Below are positions 26,487-33,499 of a stretch of DNA of 64,000 nt, piece after piece (the first letter of the stretch is position 1; the number at the start of each line of letters is the position of its first letter). The position numbers were made by a program, and so were the translations under genes. The notes under the pieces were generated by a model, which did not search any database, was not told the origin of the DNA, and saw only the letters and a program-made list of their open reading frames with translations. This stretch comes from Rufibacter sediminis (GTDB taxonomy: Bacteria; Bacteroidota; Bacteroidia; Cytophagales; Hymenobacteraceae): positions 248,001 through 312,000 of the forward strand of contig NZ_JACOAF010000030.1 in the NCBI RefSeq assembly GCF_014269285.1, in the 5' to 3' direction.

Positions 26487-26861
26487 CTAAAATGGGGTCG
26501 GGAAACCATCTTTTTTGCGCCACAGGTAAGCAAACCCCTTATTCAGCGGCAGATTATCGTTGTGGAACTGCACAATCGTATCCTTGTTGTCCCAGAACTG
26601 ATTTTTGATGCGGCGCAATTCCTCACCCGTAGGCAGCCGTTTCGCAGAGGTTACCGTGACGGATACCCCTTCCCATTCCTCGCCATCATCGGCCAGACAA
26701 AGGAAAGTCTCATAGGGAGGCAATACAGGCAGTTCGGCATATATCGGATCATCAGAAAAGCCACTCATTTGAAAAATGAATACGCCGCTATTCTCATTCT
26801 TGTGGTACTTCCCGTAAGTGCCGCCTGTGGCCCTGTACTTTTGTGGCGAGTGCATGGACAT
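26487..26861 (-). CDS. DUF7694-like phage protein
   Basis: A 124-residue protein. Its second half, SVTVTSAKRLPTGEELRRIK followed by NQFWDNKDTIVQFHNDNL and then NKGFAYLWRK, fits a small phage family (DUF7694, recalled) in which a W/F-rich segment with P-x-W/G-E-E-x, then D-x-V-Q-x-H and a final LWR, are conserved. The function of the family is unknown. Its stop overlaps the start of the neighbour at 26861 by one base. Confidence 0.6.
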   Translation of the reverse strand: MSMHSPQKYRATGGTYGKYHKNENSGVFIFQMSGFSDDPIYAELPVLPPYETFLCLADDGEEWEGVSVTVTSAKRLPTGEELRRIKNQFWDNKDTIVQFHNDNLPLNKGFAYLWRKKDGFPTPF

Positions 26862-27268
26862 TATGGGTTACTCCGGTCATGAGCGATAGTCTGAATATTG
26901 GCGTGAAGCTCGGCCAGTTCTTCTGTTTTTAAAGGTGGGGTTGCGATCCGAAATTTTTCATTTGACATACCGCAAATTACGAAAGGCTCATCATCATTTG
27001 CATAGTTATAAATTCGCAACTCGTAACCCTTCGGCCTAATAGCTTTCAGCGCGTCACGGCTGCGGGTGTATTCTGGTATTCCCGTAATCCAGTCATTTTT
27101 ATTGTTTACCTTGACAGCCAGTCTATCAGACATGATTAATCGCTTATGAGCGCTATAACCCCACTTGTTTACAAAACACCAGAGCCGCGCATCAATCTCG
27201 TCCAGCTTGGCGGTATCTGCCGGGTCAACGGTTTCGATAAGATTTAAAATAGTTTTGACTTCGGTCAT
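26861..27268 (-). CDS. ABA-sandwich-like phage protein
   Basis: A 135-residue protein. LDEIDARLWCFVNKWG near the start and a later ITGIPEYTRSRDALKAIRPK resemble the small phage ABA sandwich domain, in which a P-x-Y-T-x-S-x-D-A motif precedes a W-rich strand. That family is common among early genes of tailed phages of Proteobacteria, and no activity is established. The gene overlaps its upstream neighbour by 4 bases (ATGA type). Confidence 0.55.
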   Translation of the reverse strand: MTEVKTILNLIETVDPADTAKLDEIDARLWCFVNKWGYSAHKRLIMSDRLAVKVNNKNDWITGIPEYTRSRDALKAIRPKGYELRIYNYANDDEPFVICGMSNEKFRIATPPLKTEELAELHANIQTIAHDRSNP

Positions 27269-27498
27269 TCTCTATTCTCCCAATCGTAAAGTTTTTCCGC
27301 AACCTCCCGGCCTTTGTCAGTCAAATGCATATAGCGGTCAACCAATCCATACCTTTGAAGCGAAGCTAATGAATGGGTCAAGCCACCGATCTGCCCTCTA
27401 TCCTTGCCGTGGCTCTTGGGTTCATACCCCTGATGGATATTCAGCAAGACTTGTTCCATGGCCGGGGTCAGTTTAGGCGGATTATATTTTTGGCTCAT
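27265..27498 (-). CDS. small winged-helix-like protein
   Basis: A 77-residue protein. LTPAMEQVLLNIHQG, then GGLTHSLASLQRYGLVDRYM and LTDKGREVAEKLY form the helix, recognition helix and L-T-x-x-G wing pattern of winged-helix DNA-binding proteins such as those seen in many phage early regions. It may regulate neighbouring genes. It overlaps both flanking genes by 4 bases, so it is firmly part of the operon. Confidence 0.55.
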   Translation of the reverse strand: MSQKYNPPKLTPAMEQVLLNIHQGYEPKSHGKDRGQIGGLTHSLASLQRYGLVDRYMHLTDKGREVAEKLYDWENRE

Positions 27499-27677
27499 TT
27501 TTTTGCCACGTTTGCAGCATTTATTTCATCAAACTTTTTTATAACTGCATCATGCGCCCACAAAGCAAGCTTTTCAGCCTGTTCTTCATTTTGGCATCCA
27601 GTTATTTTAACTTTCGCATACCAATTTCCCAAGTCGTCTTGCCCAATATATGTGTTAGTATTTACTCCCATTTTCAT
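27495..27677 (-). CDS. small hypothetical protein
   Basis: A 60-residue protein starting at the ATG at 27677 (MKMGVNTNTYIGQDDLGNWY). It is predicted as beta strands followed by one helix (EEQAEKLALWAHDAVIKKFD). No family recognised. It starts one base after the stop of the ArdC gene and overlaps the next gene by 4 bases, so translation is coupled. Confidence 0.55.
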   Translation of the reverse strand: MKMGVNTNTYIGQDDLGNWYAKVKITGCQNEEQAEKLALWAHDAVIKKFDEINAANVAKK

Positions 27678-27678
27678 A

Positions 27679-28608
27679 TCATGCCGCCAGTCTTGGTTGT
27701 GGGTTATTATTTGATGCCGTTTTAGGCATACTGATGATGTCGGCCTTATTCTGCAACATAAACAGGTAATCGGCTGCTTTGGTGGCTTCACTGGACACGG
27801 CAAAAATACCTTTCTTGTCTTTCAGCACTTCCGGCAACCAATTCCCTAAATAACTCACGGTGTTCTGGCTCGGTCCCGGCTGAACGCCCAATGCCGTGCA
27901 AACAAAAGCGGCCGACATTTCGGCAACGCCTTCCTCTGCCGCATATTTGGCATCCCCAAAGCGTTTGCCGCCATCCCGGTCCAGTCGTGACTTTGCCCCG
28001 GTCCAGTGGCCCAACTCATGGAAGGTCACGTTATATTCAGCCTGCAAGGGCGTCTGGTCGGCTGTGCCAATCCAACGGTCATTATCGACCAGGTGAATGG
28101 TGTCCGTGCTAGGTCTGTAATAATTCTGGTTTCCGCCCCGGACAATGATGGCCCCGGTGTTCTCGATAAATTCATCCACATGGGTCAAGCGTTCCACCAG
28201 CGGGGCAGGCTGGACAATCTCGGATGGTTTATAGCCTTCCAACTGGCAGGCATTGAATACGCTGTAATCCTTGAGCAGGGGGATTTTCTTTTCGTCCTCT
28301 TCCTCGCCAATTACAAGGTCTTTGTAAAAGATAATCTTGGTGCCTTTTTCGTCTTTACGGACCTGTTGGCCCTTTTCCTGCCATTGCTTATAGCTGCACC
28401 ATTCGTGCAACTCATAATCCTTTTCCATCGAAGCGCATTCCAGAAGCAGGATATTTATCCCCCGATACATGGCCCCGGTAGTTCCGTTCTTAGGCAATCC
28501 GAAGCTGTATCCGCCACCACTCCAAGGCTTTTGCCAGGGCATCACGCCTTGCTGGGCTTTCTGAAAAATCTTATCGGTGACTTCCTGATAAATGTCACGT
28601 TGGGGCAT
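27679..28608 (-). CDS. ardC: ArdC-type antirestriction protein
   Basis: A 309-residue protein. The N-terminal ssDNA-binding domain (about 1-130) has the family pattern: YQEVTDKIFQKAQQGVMPWQ, KPWSGG, YRGINILLL, then KGTKIIFYKDL and VFNACQLEG. The C-terminal zincin domain has the metalloprotease motif H197-E-L-G-H201 (TFHELGHWTGAKSRLDRD), followed by AAEEGVAEMSAAFVC. ArdC proteins are carried by conjugative plasmids and phages. They coat entering single strands and protect them from restriction. That fits an element with both a relaxase and a phage life. Confidence 0.92.
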   Translation of the reverse strand: MPQRDIYQEVTDKIFQKAQQGVMPWQKPWSGGGYSFGLPKNGTTGAMYRGINILLLECASMEKDYELHEWCSYKQWQEKGQQVRKDEKGTKIIFYKDLVIGEEEDEKKIPLLKDYSVFNACQLEGYKPSEIVQPAPLVERLTHVDEFIENTGAIIVRGGNQNYYRPSTDTIHLVDNDRWIGTADQTPLQAEYNVTFHELGHWTGAKSRLDRDGGKRFGDAKYAAEEGVAEMSAAFVCTALGVQPGPSQNTVSYLGNWLPEVLKDKKGIFAVSSEATKAADYLFMLQNKADIISMPKTASNNNPQPRLAA

Positions 28609-28943
28609 TACTGACCATCCTTGTCGCTATATTCGGTGCATTTGTTGGTTTGAACATTTATCATGCTGCATTCCCATTCGTCACCGCGTAGCACATATAC
28701 ATCAGCAAGGTCAAGGGGTTCGTATTCATCTGATAGGTCCAAGGGTTCGTATTCATCGGACAGGTCAAGTGGTTCATTTTCGCGCTCGATAACCGTAATG
28801 GCAACACCCATCAAGATATGTCCAAAGCCAACACTGACCATAAAGAGCAATGCCAACCCCACGGCATAAATTGCCAAAAGATATTTTCTCTCAATCATAA
28901 TAATCTCCATGCCATAGCCATACCCATATTCTGAATTAGTCAT
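28608..28943 (-). CDS. membrane protein with a triplicated acidic 9-residue repeat
   Basis: A 111-residue protein; the ATG at 28943 has AAGGAG 11 bases upstream and overlaps the stop of the gene before it (ATGA). One or two membrane helices (YLLAIYAVGLALLFMVSVGF) are followed by an acidic part with three copies of E-P-L-D-L-[SA]-D-[EV]-Y, matching 27-bp DNA repeats at about 28,700-28,780. Two cysteines follow. It may be an envelope moron protein such as an exclusion or entry-blocking factor; there is no family match. Confidence 0.55.
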   Translation of the reverse strand: MTNSEYGYGYGMEIIMIERKYLLAIYAVGLALLFMVSVGFGHILMGVAITVIERENEPLDLSDEYEPLDLSDEYEPLDLADVYVLRGDEWECSMINVQTNKCTEYSDKDGQ

Positions 28944-29047
28944 GGTGTTTTCCACTCCTTACATGCGAGATAAAGCAAAAAGACTAAGCCAAAGGCGGTA
29001 ATTGCACCAGCAGCCCAGAGGATTTTAACAATTATATCGGTGGTCAT
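28940..29047 (-). CDS. 35-residue single-helix membrane peptide
   Basis: The frame from the ATG at 29047 encodes MTTDIIVKILWAAGAITAFG and continues to LACKEWKTP, essentially one membrane helix. Its start overlaps the TAA of the HNH gene (TAATG), and its stop overlaps the start of the next membrane protein (ATGA). AAGG lies 5 bases before the ATG. The tight overlaps support it as a real gene despite its size; function unknown. Confidence 0.5.
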   Translation of the reverse strand: MTTDIIVKILWAAGAITAFGLVFLLYLACKEWKTP

Positions 29048-29376
29048 TATACCTTCATCTTTCTTCTTTGGCGTTTGCGTTGCTTGTTGACTTCCGGGGT
29101 GATGCATTCGAGGTTTTCCCGCCTGCAATCCAATGTCTGATGGTTTTTATGATCGACTTCCAGATCTTCCGGCGCGCCCATGATGAACCGATGCAGATAA
29201 ACCTTGCGGCCGTTCACCGTTGCTCTGGCATATGGATAGCCTGGACCCCGCTTACTTCCCGCTGATTGATGGGTATGCCACCTGTAACGATTGACCCTGC
29301 GATAATCCACGGCACTTATAACCGCGACACAACCCTTAGTCAGGAAAATAACCCGACAGCCTGATCTGTCACTCAT
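29047..29376 (-). CDS. HNH endonuclease (homing type)
   Basis: A 109-residue protein from the ATG at 29376. It has an AP2-like beta part (VIFLTKGCVAVISAVDYRRV, then NRYRWHTHQSAGS) and an HNH core: YLHRFIMGAPEDLEVDHKNH, then TLDCRRENLECIT, with H-x-x and N-L-E-x-I as usual. Such free-standing HNH genes are often mobile within phages. It sits between the coiled-coil gene and two membrane-protein genes and is probably an inserted selfish gene. Confidence 0.82.
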   Translation of the reverse strand: MSDRSGCRVIFLTKGCVAVISAVDYRRVNRYRWHTHQSAGSKRGPGYPYARATVNGRKVYLHRFIMGAPEDLEVDHKNHQTLDCRRENLECITPEVNKQRKRQRRKMKV

Positions 29377-29421
29377 GGACCGACCCCACACATAATGGTT
29401 GAATGGATGATAGACGGGACC

Positions 29422-29485
29422 GCTTGGCCATGCGGCCTGGAGCGCCCAACGGCTTGGCCGGCCCGGCCTGGAGGGCAAAAGCCCT
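29422..29485. repeat. GC-rich direct repeat with 30-bp period
   Basis: GCTTGGCC starts at 29422 and again at 29452; GGCCTGGAG follows each copy. The stretch is almost pure G+C (GGCTTGGCCGGCCCGGCCTG) in a region of about 45% GC. It lies in a 124-bp gap between the HNH gene and the next gene, so it may be a binding site, a homing-site remnant, or part of an origin. Confidence 0.5.
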
Positions 29486-29500
29486 GTAAGTGGTCGAACG

Positions 29501-29809
29501 TCATGGTGTACCTCCAAACAGATCAAGCTCTTCAGTTGCAGTAGTTTTTTGCTTTTTAACAATTTTCCTCACCCGAACTTTACTAAATGAATAGCCTGGC
29601 ATTTGTTTATTACCGTCAAATGGATCTTCTGCGATTTTCAGTTCGTGTTTAAATTCTTCGATCTTAGAATGACATTGTTCAGCTAAAGAAACCAGAAACA
29701 TATCAACATCATGAAAATCAGCACTGATATTTTCTAAACGATCTTGCATTGCAATCAAGGATTTTAACACATGCGTTCGAACACGGTTGAAGCTATACTG
29801 TGTCATCAA
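29501..29809 (-). CDS. hypothetical phage protein
   Basis: A 102-residue protein, helical in its first two thirds (LKSLIAMQDRLENISADFHD, LAEQCHSKIEEFKHELKIAE) with a basic stretch (KVRVRKIVKKQK) and an acidic end (TEELDLFGGTP). The LDLFGGTP end resembles short peptide tags by which phage or plasmid proteins contact a partner such as the sliding clamp (Q-L-x-L-F type); this is only a resemblance. No family recognised. Confidence 0.5.
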   Translation of the reverse strand: MMTQYSFNRVRTHVLKSLIAMQDRLENISADFHDVDMFLVSLAEQCHSKIEEFKHELKIAEDPFDGNKQMPGYSFSKVRVRKIVKKQKTTATEELDLFGGTP

Positions 29810-29897
29810 AAGTTACTCCGAAAATCATGGTAAGTGGTGGTGAAATAATTGTGACCGAAAATGTGCCGCGCTTCGATCACAAAGCGCGTCCATGCTG

Positions 29898-30218
29898 CTA
29901 CTGACATTTTTCGTCCAACTCCAATTCTGCCAGTATCAATTCCAGCTTCTGGATTTGCTCTGCATAGTATTCGACCGATTTGACGCAGGAAATAGCATAG
30001 CGGGTATTGCCAAGCTCGAAATGCTTTGCCGCAGCATCGGATGAATTTTGCATACCCTTAAAAGCTTGCTTAAGATCGTACTTAATGCGCTGCATGGCTG
30101 GGCTATCCGTTTCATTTTCCTTTGCACGCATTGTTTCGTATTCCTCGCGAATGCGGCAAGGGATTTGCCCCTCATATGCGTTTTGTGCGTTGTTCCAGAA
30201 TTGTAAAGATGCTTTCAT
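29898..30218 (-). CDS. hypothetical helical protein under an operator-controlled promoter
   Basis: A 106-residue protein. The ATG at 30218 is preferred to the upstream in-frame start at 30245 because GAGG lies 6 bases before it and the upstream start falls close to the operator. The protein is charged and helical (FWNNAQNAYEGQIPCRIREE and SVEYYAEQIQKLELILAELE), with no recognised family. It lies directly downstream of a sigma-70 promoter with two palindromic sites, shared in design with the one before the gene at 32249, so it is likely co-regulated with the methylase unit. Confidence 0.6.
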   Translation of the reverse strand: MKASLQFWNNAQNAYEGQIPCRIREEYETMRAKENETDSPAMQRIKYDLKQAFKGMQNSSDAAAKHFELGNTRYAISCVKSVEYYAEQIQKLELILAELELDEKCQ

Positions 30219-30239
30219 TTTTTCCTCTGTTGTTGGAGT

Positions 30240-30291
30240 GGTCAACTTGACCTGATAGAATTACAATAGGCTCAATGCGCCTTAGTGTCAA
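30240..30291 (-). promoter_or_regulatory. sigma-70 promoter with two 13-bp palindromic operators
   Basis: On the minus strand: -35 TTGACA (30291-30286), a 17-bp spacer, then -10 TATTGT (30268-30263). The spacer contains GGCGCATTGAGCC (30281-30269), and GGTCAAGTTGACC (30252-30240), a perfect palindrome, follows the -10. The same parts in the same order and spacing recur at 32278-32327. It overlaps the 3' end of the XRE gene and reads towards the gene at 30218. Confidence 0.8.
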
Positions 30292-30526
30292 CACCTTTTT
30301 TCAATTTTCTTTTGTGCAGCGCAGCAAGGACTTTCTTTAACCCGAATGCATCAATCAAATCCATGCAAACCGAGATTGGCCCGGAAATTTCTCTTTCTCC
30401 CGCCTCGTATGCCCGAACCGCCCGGCCCGAATTAAGCCGTAACACTTCTGCTAGTTCGCGCTGTGACAGGTAATGGCCCTGGCGCCGTTCCTTCATTTCT
30501 TCCGGTGTCATGTATGGTTTTTTCAT
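30272..30526 (-). CDS. XRE-family helix-turn-helix regulator
   Basis: An 84-residue protein with a helix-turn-helix near residues 20-45: YLSQRELAEVLRLNSGRAVR followed by AYEAGEREISGP. This layout (MTPEEMKERRQGH before it) resembles small phage and antitoxin-type XRE proteins. It is the only clear repressor-like gene in the early region, so it is the leading candidate for binding the paired operators at 30240-30281 and 32278-32317. Its last codons overlap the promoter of the next gene. Confidence 0.78.
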   Translation of the reverse strand: MKKPYMTPEEMKERRQGHYLSQRELAEVLRLNSGRAVRAYEAGEREISGPISVCMDLIDAFGLKKVLAALHKRKLKKGVDTKAH

Positions 30527-30578
30527 TATTGCCTCTGGGGTGAAAAGAATTAGGCCGCCAGAATGACGGCCCCAGTGA

Positions 30579-31139
30579 TTATGCCGCTTTCTTTGATGGT
30601 TTCAATCCAAGCATTTCGTTTAATTCTTGAATTTGTACCGCTGGCAAACCGCCTTTAGACTTCGGGCTTTGTTCATCATACATGGTATAGAATTTCTCGC
30701 CCTCCGCCCATACGGTTTTCAGTTTATTAATTGTGGTTACGCTGTATAAAACCGCCTGCAAAGCATACCGCGCTTTAATCTTTTGATCTTCGATGTCCTT
30801 TTTCTTTTCAGCAAATGCACGAGCCTTTTCCAAAGCTTCATCCTTTAAGCTTCCAAGTGTTGCACAACCAGTTGAATAAGGGACGGGTACTTTCTTGTCA
30901 ATCAAGCAGAATGTCAAATAATATCCGCCAGCATTGAACCGCAAACATCCATCTTGTCTAGTCCATTCTTTTGGTAGTTTATTAGCGGCTGCAAGCACTT
31001 TTTTATCATAGATGGATTTATAGCAGAGCAAGGCTAATTCATGTTCCTCCTTCTTCAGCTTTGATAGAACTGGCTCAAACTTTTCATTTATAGCTTTCCC
31101 GATAATTGAATCGCGGATTTCATTGGTTAGGCGGGTCAA
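30579..31139 (-). CDS. Nmad5 family protein (putative nucleotide-modification domain)
   Basis: A 186-residue protein starting MTRLTNEIRDSIIGKAINEK. The start, a middle LPKEWTRQDGCLRFNAGGYY, PVPYSTGCATLGSL and the C-terminal LPAVQIQELNEMLGL match the Nmad5 family as I recall it. That family is predicted from genome context to act with phage DNA modification, without a proven reaction. It lies 10 bases after the N6-methylase gene, which supports a shared role in altering the phage DNA. Confidence 0.75.
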   Translation of the reverse strand: MTRLTNEIRDSIIGKAINEKFEPVLSKLKKEEHELALLCYKSIYDKKVLAAANKLPKEWTRQDGCLRFNAGGYYLTFCLIDKKVPVPYSTGCATLGSLKDEALEKARAFAEKKKDIEDQKIKARYALQAVLYSVTTINKLKTVWAEGEKFYTMYDEQSPKSKGGLPAVQIQELNEMLGLKPSKKAA

Positions 31140-31149
31140 GGTTAGTCTC

Positions 31150-31920
31150 CTAAAAAAGTGTAAGTTGTAGGGTGGTGGTTATTGGCTGAATATCATCAAC
31201 CAGTTTAACTGGATGCTCCGGCAGGCTCTCCTTTGCATCTTGGTTAAATTCTTTGTTTTTGTTTTTTAGCTTATAATCCCATAATCCTAAAATATGGGCT
31301 GGGGTGTACCAATGGCTAAATTCCTCTAGTGATAAGCTATTGCCATGAACGACCACGGCTGGAATATGCAGCAATGAAAACTGAACATAAGCCATGTGTA
31401 CGCACCGGATATCTAGGTCAATTGCCGTGACGTGTAGCTGCTGTTGATAGTTGATGTCCTGGCTTTTCAATTCCTCGGCTAAGGCAATTACCATCGCCCC
31501 GGCTCCACAAGCTGGCTCCTGTGCCGTGATAAATCCACGTTCCGCAATAATACCTTGTTCGCCTTCACCAACTGTCATTTTGGCCATCATGCGGCAAAGG
31601 TGGTAGGGGGTGAAAAACTGCCCTTTATAGGTGTTGTGTAATTCCAGTTCATGAAAGAGATTTCCTAGAATATCGTCTGGCCCTGCCTCCAAGCCCTCAA
31701 CAAGCTGACCCATCAGTTTTGGGAATTGATCAACTTCCTCTTTTTTGTATTTTCCGACAATCTCCATATATCGGGCTTCGCGTTTCTCTCGCTGGTTCCA
31801 ATCAACTGCATTACTTAGTGCAATGGCTGACATTTCCACAAAATCAGAAAATACATTGTGCTGGCTGTGACGATGCGCCAGATTACGCACCGTCTTTGCC
31901 ATTTCTTTTACGGCTTGCAT
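31150..31920 (-). CDS. N6-adenine DNA methyltransferase-like protein
   Basis: A 256-residue protein. The SAM-binding motif I is EPACGAGAMVIALAEEL, preceded by the type-I-methylase-like KGQFFTPYHLCRMMAKM. TAIDLDIRCVHMAYVQFSLL follows. The expected catalytic [ND]-P-P-[YF] is not seen; the aligned place reads HWYTPAHILGLW. So it may be a divergent or inactive methylase. The TAA of the gene before it overlaps its ATG (TAATG). A likely role is shielding element DNA from host restriction. Confidence 0.8.
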   Translation of the reverse strand: MQAVKEMAKTVRNLAHRHSQHNVFSDFVEMSAIALSNAVDWNQREKREARYMEIVGKYKKEEVDQFPKLMGQLVEGLEAGPDDILGNLFHELELHNTYKGQFFTPYHLCRMMAKMTVGEGEQGIIAERGFITAQEPACGAGAMVIALAEELKSQDINYQQQLHVTAIDLDIRCVHMAYVQFSLLHIPAVVVHGNSLSLEEFSHWYTPAHILGLWDYKLKNKNKEFNQDAKESLPEHPVKLVDDIQPITTTLQLTLF

Positions 31921-32249
31921 TACTTTATCTGCCGGAAAGAAAAATCAGAAGCGTCAACCAGAAATACGCCTCTATCCCCGTGACTCATATTTTTCAAATA
32001 GGCATTATCAGAGCTAAAACCTTTTGGAAGGTTCCAAATCCCAAGTGAAAGATTACTTACCTCGTGACTGTGGCAAATACCAATGAAACGGGCTGCTGCA
32101 TATGAAACATCATCAAGGCGATCTGCCATCAATTCTTGCGTTTCCTTGATGTAATCCTTGACTTTATATCCTGCCCAATGCAGATAAATTACCGGGCTAA
32201 ATTCTTTTTTTGCTTTATCATGAAAAATGATAAGTGCTCTATCTCCCAT
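31920..32249 (-). CDS. hypothetical protein heading the methylase operon
   Basis: A 109-residue protein starting MGDRALIIFHDKAKKEFSPV. AAARFIGICHSHEVSNLSLGIWN and DRGVFLVDASDFSF are the conserved parts of a phage protein family I have seen near methylase genes; no function is known. AGGAG lies 8 bases before the ATG. It is first of an operon with the methylase and Nmad5 genes, driven by the promoter with twin operators at 32278-32327. Confidence 0.7.
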   Translation of the reverse strand: MGDRALIIFHDKAKKEFSPVIYLHWAGYKVKDYIKETQELMADRLDDVSYAAARFIGICHSHEVSNLSLGIWNLPKGFSSDNAYLKNMSHGDRGVFLVDASDFSFRQIK

Positions 32250-32277
32250 CGCATAATCTCCTGTGTTGATGGTTACC

Positions 32278-32327
32278 GGTCAACTTGACCATATAAAGAG
32301 CATAGGCGCATTGAGCCTTTTAGTCAA
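32278..32327 (-). promoter_or_regulatory. second sigma-70 promoter with the same pair of operators
   Basis: On the minus strand: -35 TTGACT (32327-32322), a 17-bp spacer containing GGCTCAATGCGCC (32317-32305), -10 TATGCT (32304-32299), then GGTCAAGTTGACC (32290-32278). The arrangement matches 30240-30291, except that the spacer site is in the opposite orientation. It drives the gene at 32249 and the methylase operon. Confidence 0.8.
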
Positions 32328-32490
32328 CAACTATTTTTCTTTTCCTGGCATTTTCTTTTGCCGCATTGCAACATTCATTCTACGCCCTGAACAGCCAACC
32401 TTCCCTCCCCGCCAAGCCAAATGTGGGTGTCCGCAGGACGGGCCCCGCGCCGAGCATTGGCTGAAAGCCACCTTTTACTTATCTTTGGAT

Positions 32491-32703
32491 ATGAACAAAC
32501 TGGTCAAGGAACTAAACGAAATGTACCGCGACTGCATTATAGAGGCGGATGGCGCTGAATGGTGCTTCAAGAGCATACAGTTCCACTGGTACGGTCTAAA
32601 GGTTCACGCTTACCGCATAGAAGATAACCGGATAAAGAATGGCCGCTTCCCGCTGGGCAGGGTGAAAGTCTCGCAGAGGAAATATTTGGACCACTTCCGG
32701 TAA
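32491..32703 (+). CDS. possible small plus-strand protein
   Basis: A frame of 70 residues from the ATG at 32491 (MNKLVKELNEMYRDCIIEAD and on to QRKYLDHFR). The composition is like a folded protein, but there is no family and no clear Shine-Dalgarno. It is the only plus-strand gene between two minus-strand operons and ends 10 bases before the HNH gene end. The preceding 160 bases (32,330-32,490) hold no other gene. Confidence 0.4.
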   Translation: MNKLVKELNEMYRDCIIEADGAEWCFKSIQFHWYGLKVHAYRIEDNRIKNGRFPLGRVKVSQRKYLDHFR

Positions 32704-32712
32704 CAGGCCGTA

Positions 32713-32970
32713 TCAACGCCAATCATCCGCGAAAAGATTGCTCTTGCCCAGGTTACACGGCCTGCACAGCGTTTGCAGATTTTCAAGTTCCAATTCCAGG
32801 TGCGGATATAAAGAGCGCGGATAAATATGATCAACCTGTAGCTGGATGCCGTGTTTTCTCGACCGTCCGCATAGTTGGCATTTCCCCTTATCCCGCCTCA
32901 AGACAATGTACCGGATGCGGAACCACGCCTCGCTGTTATAGAAATCGTCGCGTTTTTTGCGCCGGATCAT
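32713..32970 (-). CDS. HNH endonuclease
   Basis: An 85-residue HNH nuclease: CQLCGRSRKHGIQLQVDHIY, then P-x-S-L and LENLQTLCRPCNLGKSNL. Two CxxC pairs bind structural zinc, and D-H and N form the metal-dependent active site. Its ATG overlaps the stop of the 51-residue gene before it (ATGA). Small HNH proteins near replication genes in phages often assist packaging or recombination; this one lies far from the terminase genes, so a role in DNA processing or host DNA cutting is as likely. Confidence 0.85.
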   Translation of the reverse strand: MIRRKKRDDFYNSEAWFRIRYIVLRRDKGKCQLCGRSRKHGIQLQVDHIYPRSLYPHLELELENLQTLCRPCNLGKSNLFADDWR

Positions 32971-33122
32971 ATCTCCACATCCCGCTTGGCAATAACCAGC
33001 ACTTGCCAGTCATTCTTGAGGATTTTGACATCATCCTGTGTCAGTTTATTTTCACGTGACCAGTCCACCGCCTGCTTGAATTCATAGCCTGCAAAAAGGC
33101 ATGTACCTGTGCTGTATATCAT
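32967..33122 (-). CDS. 51-residue hypothetical protein before the HNH gene
   Basis: The minus-strand frame from the ATG at 33122 encodes MIYSTGTCLFAGYEFKQAVD, continues WSRENKLTQDDVKILKNDWQ, and stops at 32967. Its TGA overlaps the HNH start by 4 bases, which supports translation. No family recognised. The start is only 14 bases from the start of the divergent VRR-NUC gene at 33137. Confidence 0.6.
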   Translation of the reverse strand: MIYSTGTCLFAGYEFKQAVDWSRENKLTQDDVKILKNDWQVLVIAKRDVEI

Positions 33123-33136
33123 GCTAGGCTCCCGGC

Positions 33137-33499
33137 ATGGTAAGGCTTGAAGATAAAATCCAGTTTGAATGCGCGCAGTTCCTTCGCAGGAACAGGATTA
33201 CATTCTATCATGTGCCGAATGGCGCGAAACGATCCGCTGCCGAGGCGTCGCGCCTGATTGCCCTGGGCCTCCTGCCTGGCGTCAATGACCTGGTTATTTT
33301 GCTGCCTGGCGCCGTGTCGGTCTATGTGGAATTGAAAATCGAAAAGGGCAAGCTGTCCAAGTCGCAAATAAACTTTCATCAAAAAATCTCCGAACTCGGC
33401 TTCCCTAATTACATTATTCAGACAGATTGTCCCAATCAAGCAATACTTCTTCTTGCTGACATCCTGAAAAATCATACGCAACAATCTCTGGATATTTAG
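33137..33499 (+). CDS. VRR-NUC domain nuclease
   Basis: A 120-residue nuclease of the PD-(D/E)XK type: EDKIQFECAQFLRRNRITF, then LLPGVNDLVILLPGAVSVYV-ELK, with the catalytic Asp and E-x-K, and KLSKSQINFHQKISELG. Stand-alone VRR-NUC proteins of phages cut branched DNA, for example Holliday junctions. It is on the plus strand, opposite the flanking replication genes, and its last 86 bases overlap the end of the helicase gene on the other strand. Confidence 0.88.
   Translation: MVRLEDKIQFECAQFLRRNRITFYHVPNGAKRSAAEASRLIALGLLPGVNDLVILLPGAVSVYVELKIEKGKLSKSQINFHQKISELGFPNYIIQTDCPNQAILLLADILKNHTQQSLDI

Noticed and set aside
26132-26882. Plus-strand frames of 137-158 residues in the accessory block
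   Set aside because: They are shadows of tightly overlapping minus-strand operon genes that have good ribosome sites.
28690-28780. CRISPR-like short repeats
   Set aside because: Three adjacent in-frame 27-bp units inside a coding gene, without spacers.
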